28,422 nt of DNA from an uncultured Collinsella sp. (GTDB lineage: Bacteria > Actinomycetota > Coriobacteriia > Coriobacteriales > Coriobacteriaceae), in assembly GCA_900546825.1 (NCBI GenBank), contig UREE01000021.1:1-28422 (forward strand), written 5' to 3'. The notes under the pieces were generated by a model. That model saw nothing but the letters and a program-made list of their open reading frames with translations. It was not told the origin of the DNA and searched no databases. Positions 1 to 6,757 of this stretch are shown one piece after another (position 1 is the first letter of the stretch; every line of letters starts with the position of its first letter). The position numbers and the translations under genes were made by a program.

Positions 1-89
1 CTTAATTTCAAAGTCCAAGAAATGGGATGCAGTTCAATTTAAGTCTGTCCCCAATCAACATTGCTGCGGCACTTCGCCCGACTAAAGCG

Positions 90-95
90 TACAAT
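90..95 (+). promoter_or_regulatory. Putative -10 box for the aminotransferase gene
   Basis: The hexamer TACAAT matches the -10 box recurring before several genes in this window (1427, 13595, 27113). No good -35 is placed 16-18 bases upstream. Transcription would begin near 102, which excludes the upstream ATG at 27 and agrees with translation from 120. Confidence 0.4.
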
Positions 96-119
96 ACCGC
101 CTATGCGAAAGGGGAACAG

Positions 120-1310
120 ATGATCAACGAAACTATGTTTGCTCGCGGTGCGGAAAGTTCCATCATCCGCGAGATCTTTAGCTATGGCCTTGAGCGCAAG
201 GCGCAAATCGGCGCGGAAAACGTGTTCGATTTCTCGCTGGGCAACCCGAGCGTTCCTGCTCCCGCTGCCGTCGCGGAGTCCATCAAAAAGGCGCTTGAAC
301 TGCCGAGTGACCAGCTGCACGGTTATACGCCCGCTCCGGGCCTGCCGCAGTGCCGTACCGCCGTGGCTGAGTCTCTTAACCGTCGCTTCGGTACGAGCTA
401 TGAGGGCAAGGATGTCTTTATGACCGTGGGCGCGGCGGCTTCGCTCACCTGCACGCTCAATGCCGTTACGAACCCGGGTGACGAGGTCATTGTTATCGCC
501 CCGTACTTCCCGGAGTATCGCGTGTGGATTGAGAAGGCCGGCTGTACGTGTGTCGAGGCGCTCGCCGATGAAGATACGTTCCAGCTGAGCGTGGATAACG
601 TGCTCAAGGCGATTACCGACAAGACGGCAGCTGTCATCATCGACTCACCGAATAACCCGACGGGCGCCGTGTATACGCGCGATACCCTGACGCGACTGGC
701 CAATGTTTTACGCGAGGTCAACGCCAGGCGCGATCCCGAGAATCCGATCATGCTTATCTCGGATGAGCCGTATCGCGAGATTGTCTATGGCGCCGAGGTG
801 CCTTGGGTGCCTTCGATCTACGAGCACACCATCGTGTGCTACTCGTATTCCAAGTCGCTTTCGCTACCGGGCGAGCGCGTCGGGTGGATCCTGGTTCCCA
901 ATACGAATCCTCAGGCAGCTCGTCTAATGCCCGCCGTTGCCGGTGCCGCCCGTACGCTGGGCTTCGTGTGCGCTCCGGCGCTCTTCCAGCGCGTGATTAT
1001 TGATTGCATCGATGAGCCGAGTGACGTTGAGGCCTATGCACGCAACCGCACGGGGCTTACCGATGCGCTGGCGGAGTACGGCTACACCTATGTTGAGCCG
1101 GATGGTGCATTCTACCTGTGGGTGAAGGCGCTGGAGCCCGATGCGAACGCTTTCTGCGAGCGCGCGAAGAAGTATGAGCTGCTCGCGGTGCCTTCGGATA
1201 GCTTTGGCATGCCGGGCTGGTTCCGCATTGGCTACTGTGTGAGCTACGAGACCATCGTCAATTCGTTGTCTGCCTGGAAGCAACTGGCCGACGAATATCG
1301 TCGAAAGTAA
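120..1310 (+). CDS. PLP-dependent class I/II aminotransferase
   Basis: A cytosolic fold-type I aminotransferase of 396 residues that would transfer an amino group between an amino acid and a 2-oxo acid. The substrate cannot be read from sequence. Visible motifs are SPNNPTG near residue 176, the PLP-binding lysine K245 in YSYSKSLSLPGERVGW, and the C-terminal carboxylate-binding R369 in GWFRIGY. The start at 120 (MINETMFARG) is chosen because AGGGGA lies just upstream and the -10 box at 90-95 would leave the ATG at 27 untranscribed. The N-terminus (SSIIREIFSYGLERK, then FDFSLGNPSVPAP) resembles a clostridial and coriobacterial aminotransferase group. A hairpin terminator follows at 1339, so the gene is probably monocistronic. 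Confidence 0.9.
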   Translation: MINETMFARGAESSIIREIFSYGLERKAQIGAENVFDFSLGNPSVPAPAAVAESIKKALELPSDQLHGYTPAPGLPQCRTAVAESLNRRFGTSYEGKDVFMTVGAAASLTCTLNAVTNPGDEVIVIAPYFPEYRVWIEKAGCTCVEALADEDTFQLSVDNVLKAITDKTAAVIIDSPNNPTGAVYTRDTLTRLANVLREVNARRDPENPIMLISDEPYREIVYGAEVPWVPSIYEHTIVCYSYSKSLSLPGERVGWILVPNTNPQAARLMPAVAGAARTLGFVCAPALFQRVIIDCIDEPSDVEAYARNRTGLTDALAEYGYTYVEPDGAFYLWVKALEPDANAFCERAKKYELLAVPSDSFGMPGWFRIGYCVSYETIVNSLSAWKQLADEYRRK

Positions 1311-1338
1311 AGCGCTCTGCTTGCAATGTTTTATGTGA

Positions 1339-1373
1339 AACGGGGTTTGGTGCTAAGCCAGACCCCGTTGTTT
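1339..1373 (+). terminator. Probable rho-independent terminator
   Basis: The arms AACGGGGT (1339-1346) and ACCCCGTT (1362-1369) pair perfectly, extended inward by TGG/CCA, and are followed by a short T-rich stretch. It sits 28 bases after the aminotransferase stop. The T-tract is weak, so efficiency is uncertain. Confidence 0.6.
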
Positions 1374-1403
1374 ATGCCGTTGTGTGATTGGGATGAAGCA
1401 GTT

Positions 1404-1432
1404 TTACGACTGCCGAAAGCTATGCGTACAAT
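1404..1432 (+). promoter_or_regulatory. Promoter of the PHP phosphoesterase gene
   Basis: The -35-like TTACGA (1404-1409) and -10 TACAAT (1427-1432) are 17 bases apart. The expected start near 1439 gives a leader of about 30 bases carrying the AAGGAG site at 1459. This also argues against the in-frame start at 1326. Confidence 0.6.
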
Positions 1433-1469
1433 GAATATACGCGACGGCCATACTGGACAAGGAGACCCG

Positions 1470-2291
1470 ATGCCCTACCTTCTTTCTTGTGATATTCATA
1501 CTCATACGATGTTCTCTGCGCATGCGTACTCAACCATCGAGGAGAACATCTATTGGGCGGCAGAGCGCGGCCTTCAGGTGCTCGGTTCAGCCGATCATTT
1601 AAGCTCGATGGTTACGCCTTGTCCCAATGACCTGCGCAGTTTCCAATTCTTTATTAACCAGGATATCTGGCCGCGCATTTGGAGCGGCGTGCTGGTGCTT
1701 CGCGGCGCCGAGGCCGATATCGTTTCACTGGACGGCAGCTTGTTTGGCGAGGACATTCCCGTTTCGCTCGATATCGCCGGCGATTCGTATAGTCGTGAGC
1801 ATTCGCTGTTCGATTTGGTGACGCGTAATTTGGATTATTTGGTGGCAAGCGTGCATAACCCGCAGTTTGCCGAAGGCGCGACGCTCGCCCAGACAACCGA
1901 GATGTACATCAATGCCCTGGAGCACCCCAAAGTGTTTATGCTGGGCCACACGGGTCGCTCGGGTGTTTCCTTTGATATCGATGAGGTGTTGTTGGCGGCA
2001 AAGGCCAAGCACAAGATTATCGAGATTAACAACCATAGTCTTGAGCATGGTACCGATGCCGAGCATTGGGGCGCTTGTCGCAAGATTGCCGAGCGCTGCG
2101 CCGAACTGGGCGTGGGGATTGGCGTCTCGACCGACGCGCACATTGGTATGGCAATTGGCAAGCTCGACCAGGCGCGCAAGATGCTCGATGAGATTCACTT
2201 CCCGCTGGATCTGATCGTGACGCGCGACCGCGAGACGCTGCTGCGCGAGATGGCGGCAGCCGGCGTGTGTGACCTGCGCAAGAGCATGTAA
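1470..2291 (+). CDS. PHP-domain phosphoesterase, YcdX-like
   Basis: Predicted metal-dependent phosphoesterase of the PHP superfamily, 273 residues. The N-terminal metal site D8-x-H10-x-H12 (DIHTHT) is followed by the family-typical SAHAYSTIEEN, and later by SADHLSS, SVHNPQF, LGHTGR and STDAHIG, which supply the remaining histidines and aspartates of a trinuclear metal centre. The order of motifs and the length match the YcdX-type stand-alone phosphatases rather than histidinol phosphatase or DNA polymerase PHP domains. The start at 1470 follows AAGGAG at the correct distance. The ORF is open to 1326, but that extension overlaps the predicted promoter. The physiological substrate is unknown. 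A strong terminator follows at 2311. Confidence 0.85.
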   Translation: MPYLLSCDIHTHTMFSAHAYSTIEENIYWAAERGLQVLGSADHLSSMVTPCPNDLRSFQFFINQDIWPRIWSGVLVLRGAEADIVSLDGSLFGEDIPVSLDIAGDSYSREHSLFDLVTRNLDYLVASVHNPQFAEGATLAQTTEMYINALEHPKVFMLGHTGRSGVSFDIDEVLLAAKAKHKIIEINNHSLEHGTDAEHWGACRKIAERCAELGVGIGVSTDAHIGMAIGKLDQARKMLDEIHFPLDLIVTRDRETLLREMAAAGVCDLRKSM

Positions 2292-2310
2292 CGGGCTCAT
2301 ATATCCAACG

Positions 2311-2346
2311 AAAGGGGGCGGTCCAGACGGGCCGCCCCCTTTCTTG
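2311..2346 (+). terminator. Strong rho-independent terminator
   Basis: An 11-bp perfect stem (AAAGGGGGCGG with its complement at 2332-2342), extendable inward through a G-U pair, ends in a short T-run. It lies 20 bases after the PHP gene stop, between convergent genes. Confidence 0.85.
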
Positions 2347-2351
2347 TGCCG

Positions 2352-2382
2352 GTAGATTTTAAGGCATGTCCCAAAAATCTAC
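2352..2382. repeat. Palindrome with GGGAC in the loop
   Basis: The arms GTAGATTTT (2352-2360) and AAAATCTAC (2374-2382) pair perfectly over 9 bp. The 13-base loop contains GTCCC, that is GGGAC on the minus strand. It lies directly after a strong terminator and 10 bases beyond the end of the convergent methyltransferase gene, and has no T-tract of its own. I group it with the other GGGAC-containing palindromes of this window as a REP-like element. It could also serve as the 3' hairpin of the minus-strand gene. Confidence 0.55.
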
Positions 2383-2391
2383 TGGGGTGGG

Positions 2392-3840
2392 TTAGCGGCG
2401 CTCGAGGACCGCGACGGTCTCGGTGTGGTCGGTATGGGGGAACATGTCGACTGGCGTGATCTTGAGCAGGCGATAGCCTCCGTCGAGGAGCTGGTGCAGG
2501 TCGCGCTCTTGGGTCACGGGGTTGCAGCTGATATAGGTGATGCGGCGCGGCTTGAGCGCGCAGGCGGCCTCGAGGAACTCGGGGGTGGAGCCGGCGCGCG
2601 GCGGGTCGATGGAGAGAACGTCAACGCGCTCGTTGTTATCGGCGGCGTCCAGGATGTAATCGGTGGCGTCGTCGGCCATAAACCAAGCGCTGCGGGTGAG
2701 GCCGTTGAGCTCGGCATTGCGACGTGCGTCGGCAATGCCCGCCGGGTTGCGCTCCACGCCGAGCAGCATAATGCCAACACCCCTGTTCTGGGCATCCTTC
2801 GCGGCGCACAGGCCGATGGTGCCGCTGCCGCAGTAAGCGTCCATGAGAATGTCGCCCTGCTGCAGGTCCATGCCGTCAATCGCGAGCTGATAGAGCAGCT
2901 CGGTCTGCTGCGGATTGGTCTGATAGAACGCGGTAGGGGAGATATCGAATTCGCAACCGAGCAGCTGGTCGCGCATGCACTCGGCGCCATAGACGATACG
3001 AGTCTCCTCACCCAAGATGGCGTTACCGGGACGGCCGTTGATATTTTGGGCGACGGTGACGATATGCGGATCGAGCGCCGCGACGGCCTCAAAGAACTCC
3101 TGCGCATGCGGTAAGTCACGCTGGGCGGTCACGAGCGTAACCATGACTTGGTCGGTGCGCCAACCGCAGCGGACGACGGCATAGCGAAGCAAACCAAGAT
3201 GCTTGTCCTCATTAAAGGCGGGAATATGCAGCCGCTCAGCTTCGCGCGCGATGCCGTTGAGAATCTGACGGGCACCCGGCGCCTCGACAGGACACTCGGG
3301 TACGGCGACGATTTTGTGCGTGCCGCGCTCAAAAAAGCCACAGCGGACAGTGCCCTCCTTACCGGGTGCAAACGGAGTGGCAGCTTTATGACGAAAGCCA
3401 CGCGGCGCAGGATATTTACCCGGGTCGCCCAGGGTGACGCCCATACCGCGAATAGGATCAACGGCGATACCCTCACGCTCGCAGAGCTCAGCAAACAGCT
3501 CCTCCATAGCAGCCTGCTTGGTCGCCAATTGCTTCTTATAAGGACGATTGAGCGCCGTGCACCCACCACAAGCCCGCATGATGGAACAAGGCGACTTGGG
3601 ATCCACGATCTTTCGCGCAGGCTGAGCCGAATCCTTGCGTGAGTCCTTGGAACGAACGTGAGACGCTTTATCCCCGCCGTGACGAGAGCCAGAACGCTTG
3701 GTCTTAACCTTGCCTTTGGCCGACTTACCCTTCGCATCCTGAGATGGCTTGGATTTCTTAGAAGATTTTTTCTCCTCCGACCCCTCAGCCGCCTCGATCA
3801 AAGCACGACGAGCCTTACGCTCCGCACGAGATTCTGCCAT
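2392..3840 (-). CDS. rlmD: 23S rRNA (uracil-C5)-methyltransferase, RumA/RlmD type
   Basis: A 482-residue SAM-dependent enzyme of the TrmA/RumA family that would methylate C5 of a uracil in 23S rRNA (U1939 or U747 class). The iron-sulfur cysteines are seen in CSIMRACGGC with a later CPVEAP. The SAM site is DAYCGSGTIGLC, followed by SIDPPRAGS and the catalytic-cysteine motif YISCNPVTQERDL near the C-terminus. The first 80 or so residues are a Lys/Arg/Ser-rich low-complexity tail where many relatives carry a TRAM RNA-binding domain. The start at 3840 is set by GTGGAG upstream. The longer reading from the GTG at 3852 would begin inside that ribosome binding site. The choice between RlmD, RlmC and RlmCD specificity is not decidable here. 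Confidence 0.85.
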   Translation of the reverse strand: MAESRAERKARRALIEAAEGSEEKKSSKKSKPSQDAKGKSAKGKVKTKRSGSRHGGDKASHVRSKDSRKDSAQPARKIVDPKSPCSIMRACGGCTALNRPYKKQLATKQAAMEELFAELCEREGIAVDPIRGMGVTLGDPGKYPAPRGFRHKAATPFAPGKEGTVRCGFFERGTHKIVAVPECPVEAPGARQILNGIAREAERLHIPAFNEDKHLGLLRYAVVRCGWRTDQVMVTLVTAQRDLPHAQEFFEAVAALDPHIVTVAQNINGRPGNAILGEETRIVYGAECMRDQLLGCEFDISPTAFYQTNPQQTELLYQLAIDGMDLQQGDILMDAYCGSGTIGLCAAKDAQNRGVGIMLLGVERNPAGIADARRNAELNGLTRSAWFMADDATDYILDAADNNERVDVLSIDPPRAGSTPEFLEAACALKPRRITYISCNPVTQERDLHQLLDGGYRLLKITPVDMFPHTDHTETVAVLERR

Positions 3841-3877
3841 CAATAACTCCACTAATTCATGAATTTAAGCTGCAAGT

Positions 3878-3883
3878 ATTGTA
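3878..3883 (-). promoter_or_regulatory. Putative -10 box of the rRNA methyltransferase gene
   Basis: Read on the minus strand this is TACAAT, 37 bases upstream of the chosen start. No convincing -35 is found at 16-18 bases. Confidence 0.35.
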
Positions 3884-3947
3884 CCGTTCCAAGCCAGCAG
3901 ACGATATGCAAGCGGTTTATTCGTGTTAGTGATAAGCCCAACGACGT

Positions 3948-4084
3948 TTGCCCGCCGGGTGCCGGGGCAGGGGTTAAGTTTGTCGCGAGTTCCGCACGAA
4001 CAGGAGAGCACTTAATATGCTCTCCGTCGTGAGCAGGACTGTAGAGCAGCAAACTTAACCCCTGCCCCGGCACCCGGCGGGCAA
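3948..4084. repeat. 137-bp element with 34-nt perfect inverted repeats
   Basis: The left arm 3948-3981 and right arm 4051-4084 are perfectly complementary over 34 bases and GC-rich (CCGGGTGCCGGGGCAGGGG followed by TTAAGTTT). The 69-base centre contains a second hairpin: GGAGAGCA (4003-4010) pairs with TGCTCTCC (4018-4025). The sequence around that inner hairpin is partly self-complementary, so the whole element could fold as one long stem or extrude as a cruciform. It fills most of the gap between the divergent methyltransferase and amino-acid transporter genes and ends 8 bases before the transporter's -35. No target-site duplication or ORF was seen. It may be a MITE or REPIN-like repeat. Confidence 0.85.
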
Positions 4085-4092
4085 GCCCTCCC

Positions 4093-4121
4093 TTGTACTC
4101 CATCTCACTAAAGTGTATGAT
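4093..4121 (+). promoter_or_regulatory. Promoter of the amino-acid ABC operon
   Basis: TTGTAC (4093-4098) and TATGAT (4116-4121) are separated by exactly 17 bases, one of the best promoters in the window. Transcription would start near 4128, about 50 bases before the first gene. Confidence 0.7.
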
Positions 4122-4159
4122 TCTGAACGTTACATGACTCACTTTACCTAACTAAAGTG
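4106..4159. promoter_or_regulatory. Repeated CTAAAGTG operator-like sites
   Basis: The octamer CTAAAGTG occurs at 4108-4115, between -35 and -10, and again at 4152-4159, 44 bases (about four helical turns) later. The second copy is part of a perfect inverted repeat, CACTTTA (4140-4146) with TAAAGTG (4153-4159). The first is embedded in CACTAAAGTG. The placement suits binding by a dimeric repressor of the transporter operon. The regulator is not identifiable. Confidence 0.45.
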
Positions 4160-4177
4160 CCATCAAGGGGGAATACC

Positions 4178-5038
4178 ATGAATACCGATATGTCTCGTCG
4201 TCAATTTGTCGGTCTAGCCGGTTCGCTTGCCACGGTGCTTGGCCTCGGCCTGGTAGGCTGCGGCGGTGGTGCCGGCAAGGGCTCCGCTGCTGGCTCTGCC
4301 GCGGCCAAGGATGTGAAGGGCGCTGCGGAGTCCAAGAAGCTCGTGGTGGGCTTTGACAAGTCCTACCCTCCGTACGGCTTTGTGGGCGACGATGGCGAGT
4401 ACACCGGGTTTGACCTCGATCTGGCTAAGGCCGTTGCCGATAAGCAGGGCTGGGATGTCGATTACGAGGCCATCGATTGGGATGCCAAGGACACGCTGCT
4501 CAACTCCGGCGCCATCAACTGCATCTGGAATGGCTTTACCATGGAGGGTCGCGAGGACGACTACACGTTTTCCGAGCCTTACATGCTCAACGAGCAGGTG
4601 CTCGTGGTCAAGAAGGACGCGGGTATCAAGAGCTGGGACGATCTTGCCGGCAAGACCGTGATTACCCAGACTGATTCCGCCGCACAGGATGTGCTCGAGG
4701 GCGACCAGAAGGATCTGGCCGCGACGTTTGCCACGCTCGATACCATCGGTGAGTACAACACGGCGTTTATGCAGCTCGAGAGTGGTGCGGTCGATGCCGT
4801 TGCCTGTGACCTCTCGATCGCTCAGTATCAGCTGGCCGCCAAGCCCGATGCCTATACGCAGCTTGATGAGCCGCTGTCCAGCGAACACTACGCCGTCGGC
4901 TTTAAGAAGGGCGACAGCAAGTCGGCCGACGCCGTGACCGAGTCGCTCAAGGCGCTCTATGAGGACGGTACGGTCAAGGACCTGTGCGATAAGTATTCAA
5001 GCTATGGTCTATCTTTCGATAATTGGGTGCTCAAGTAA
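4178..5038 (+). CDS. Amino-acid ABC transporter substrate-binding lipoprotein
   Basis: A 286-residue extracellular solute-binding protein of family 3, the component that captures a polar amino acid for the importer encoded next. The N-terminus has a twin-arginine motif (S6-R7-R8-Q9-F10), a hydrophobic stretch, and the lipobox LVGC with C28 as the lipidated cysteine, so it looks like a Tat-exported lipoprotein. A glycine/alanine linker precedes the domain start LVVGFDKSYPPYGF. GEYTGFDLDLAKAVA is the standard family signature. AGGGGGA before 4178 sets the start, and an alternative ATG lies at 4190. The stop codon shares one base with the permease start. The ligand is unknown; cystine, glutamine and arginine binders look alike at this level. 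Confidence 0.9.
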   Translation: MNTDMSRRQFVGLAGSLATVLGLGLVGCGGGAGKGSAAGSAAAKDVKGAAESKKLVVGFDKSYPPYGFVGDDGEYTGFDLDLAKAVADKQGWDVDYEAIDWDAKDTLLNSGAINCIWNGFTMEGREDDYTFSEPYMLNEQVLVVKKDAGIKSWDDLAGKTVITQTDSAAQDVLEGDQKDLAATFATLDTIGEYNTAFMQLESGAVDAVACDLSIAQYQLAAKPDAYTQLDEPLSSEHYAVGFKKGDSKSADAVTESLKALYEDGTVKDLCDKYSSYGLSFDNWVLK

Positions 5039-5691
5039 TGTCTATTCAGGTCATGATGCAGATGCTTGGCCAGGGATTCTTGGTCAGTTTGCAGTTGTTT
5101 GTGCTGACGCTGCTCGGGTCGATTCCGCTGGGAATTCCCGTGGCGTTTATGCGCATGAGCAAAATCGCGCCGCTTCGCTGGATTGCGCGCATCTACATTT
5201 CGGTTATGCGCGGTACGCCGCTCATGCTGCAGATGTTTGCCATCTACTTTGCCCCGTACTACGTGTTCGGCATTTCGCTTACGCCCGATTCCAAGTGGAC
5301 GGCGTGCGTTGTGGCGTTCATCATCAACTACGCCGGCTACTTTGCCGAGATCTATCGCTCGGGCTTGCAGTCGATTCCGCGCGGTCAATACGAGGCAGCC
5401 GAGGTGCTGGGCTATTCGCGCATGCAGACGTTTCTGTATATCGTGATGCCGCAGGTCGCCAAGCGTATTCTGCCTGCGATGGGCAACGAGATCATCACGC
5501 TGGTCAAGGACACGTCGCTGGCGTTTGCCATTGGCGTGGGTGAGATGTTCTCGACGGCCAAGGCACTGGTCGCCTCGCAGGTGAGCATGGTGCCGTTTGC
5601 GATCGCGGCGTTGATCTACTGGGTCTTTAACTTTGTGGTCGAGATGCTGCTGGGCGCCGCCGAAAAGAAGCTGGACTATTATCATGACTAA
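5038..5691 (+). CDS. Amino-acid ABC transporter permease
   Basis: A 217-residue inner-membrane subunit of the His/Glu/Gln/Arg/opine importer family. It has several hydrophobic segments and the conserved stretch YFAEIYRSGLQSIPRGQYEAAEVLG, the EAA loop that docks on the ATPase. Start codon ATG 5038 overlaps the upstream stop by one base (TAATG), indicating translational coupling. The TTG at 5023 is also in frame but would lie inside the previous gene without a better binding site. With only one permease gene, it presumably works as a homodimer. Confidence 0.9.
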   Translation: MSIQVMMQMLGQGFLVSLQLFVLTLLGSIPLGIPVAFMRMSKIAPLRWIARIYISVMRGTPLMLQMFAIYFAPYYVFGISLTPDSKWTACVVAFIINYAGYFAEIYRSGLQSIPRGQYEAAEVLGYSRMQTFLYIVMPQVAKRILPAMGNEIITLVKDTSLAFAIGVGEMFSTAKALVASQVSMVPFAIAALIYWVFNFVVEMLLGAAEKKLDYYHD

Positions 5692-6448
5692 CTCAGTGAT
5701 GAAAATCGAAAACGCGCGTAAGGCGTTTGGCGGCAATGAGGTGCTCAAGGATATCTCGCTTGAGGTGAAGCGTGGCGAGGTCGTGGCGATTATCGGGCCT
5801 TCGGGTGGCGGCAAGTCCACGCTGCTGCGGTGTGCCACGCTGCTCGAGACACTCGACGGAGGCTCACTCTCGTTTGGTGACCTTGCCGTTGCGACGGATG
5901 CGGGTTCGGGCGCGGTCTATGCGAAGGGCGATGTGCCCAAGCGGGCACGCTCGCGATTCGGCCTGGTGTTCCAAAATTACAACCTGTTCCCGCACTATAC
6001 CGTGATGAAAAACATCATCGACGCGCCGATCCGCGTGCTTAAGCGCCCGCGCGAGCAGGCGGAAGCTCGTGCGCGCGAGTTGATCGCGCAGATGGGGCTT
6101 ACGGGCAACGAGAACAAGGTGCCATGTGAGCTTTCGGGCGGCCAGCAACAGCGTGTGAGTATCGCCCGCGCCTTGGCGCTCGATCCGGAGATCCTGTTCT
6201 TTGACGAGCCGACCTCGGCACTCGATCCCGAGCTGACGGCCGAGGTGCTGCGTGTCATTAAAGACCTTGCCGCGCAGAATATGACGATGGTGATTGTGAC
6301 CCACGCAATGCAGTTTGCGCGCGATGTTGCCGACCGCGTGGTCTTTATGGATGGCGGCCGCATTGTCGAGGAGGGGCCTGCCGATCAGGTTATCGGCCAT
6401 CCGCGCGAGCAGCGCACGCGTGAGTTCTTGAGCCGTATCGAGGGGTAG
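5684..6448 (+). CDS. Amino-acid ABC transporter ATP-binding protein
   Basis: A 254-residue ATPase that powers the importer. All nucleotide-binding motifs are intact: Walker A GPSGGGKST (residues 38-46), Q-loop VFQNYNLFPH, signature LSGGQQQR, Walker B ILFFDEPTSALD and the switch histidine in VIVTHAM. Between Walker A and the Q-loop there is an extra segment of about 20 residues (ATDAGSGAVYAKGDVPKRAR) longer than in GlnQ-like proteins. Its ATG overlaps the permease stop by 8 bases, so the three genes form one tight operon. A terminator follows. Confidence 0.92.
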   Translation: MTNSVMKIENARKAFGGNEVLKDISLEVKRGEVVAIIGPSGGGKSTLLRCATLLETLDGGSLSFGDLAVATDAGSGAVYAKGDVPKRARSRFGLVFQNYNLFPHYTVMKNIIDAPIRVLKRPREQAEARARELIAQMGLTGNENKVPCELSGGQQQRVSIARALALDPEILFFDEPTSALDPELTAEVLRVIKDLAAQNMTMVIVTHAMQFARDVADRVVFMDGGRIVEEGPADQVIGHPREQRTREFLSRIEG

Positions 6449-6481
6449 ACTCAGGTATTTACTCAACTATTAATTGAGGTG

Positions 6482-6521
6482 AAGCCGCCGCAGGTCTTAC
6501 GGTCTGTGGCGGCTTTTGTTT
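6482..6521 (+). terminator. Rho-independent terminator of the ABC operon
   Basis: AAGCCGCCGCAG pairs with CTGTGGCGGCTT (one G-U pair) around a 10-base loop and runs into TTTTGTTTG. It lies 34 bases after the ATPase stop. Confidence 0.85.
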
Positions 6522-6757
6522 GCATCGACGGGGTTCAATAATCGCCTCACAAGCTTGTCTCTTCCTCTCGCCGCCTGTATTCATACGTGCGCCGAAAGGT
6601 ATGCATGGACAGCCGCCCGTGAGGGTAGGGTGGTGGCATAGGACATTTGGAGGGTGAGTCGGCTCGGCTGCCGACCATGCTGCTCCCGGGATGGCACCGA
6701 CCGCGAACTCTCCCCGTTGGCGTCGCGCATTGCGCGCGGCCCTGCAAGGAGGTCATC
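6522..6757 (+). other. Leader region before the EF-G-like gene
   Basis: About 235 bases without a supported gene. A weak promoter may be TTGTCT (6555-6560) with TATTCA (6578-6583), 17 bases apart. Downstream, GTCGGC (6658-6663) can pair with GCCGAC (6670-6675). The in-frame extension of the downstream ORF to 6647 crosses this hairpin and lacks a binding site before it. No riboswitch class could be assigned. Confidence 0.35.

Noticed and set aside
40..60. TCTGTCCCC near the left window edge as another GGGACAG element
   Set aside because: The motif is present but no pairing arms could be found, and the window edge prevents judging upstream context.
3852..4142. 96-codon minus-strand ORF across the inverted repeat
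   Set aside because: Its sequence is determined by the repeat arms, it has no ribosome binding site and resembles no protein.
6724..6740. CGCGCATTGCGCG as a leader hairpin
   Set aside because: The palindrome leaves a loop of about one base, so it cannot fold as a hairpin; probably chance GC-rich sequence.
6690..6757. A T-box-like string (GGGATGGCACCGACCGCG) before the EF-G-like gene
   Set aside because: The match to the T-box core needs an insertion, no stem I or specifier loop was found, and a translation-factor gene is not a usual T-box target.
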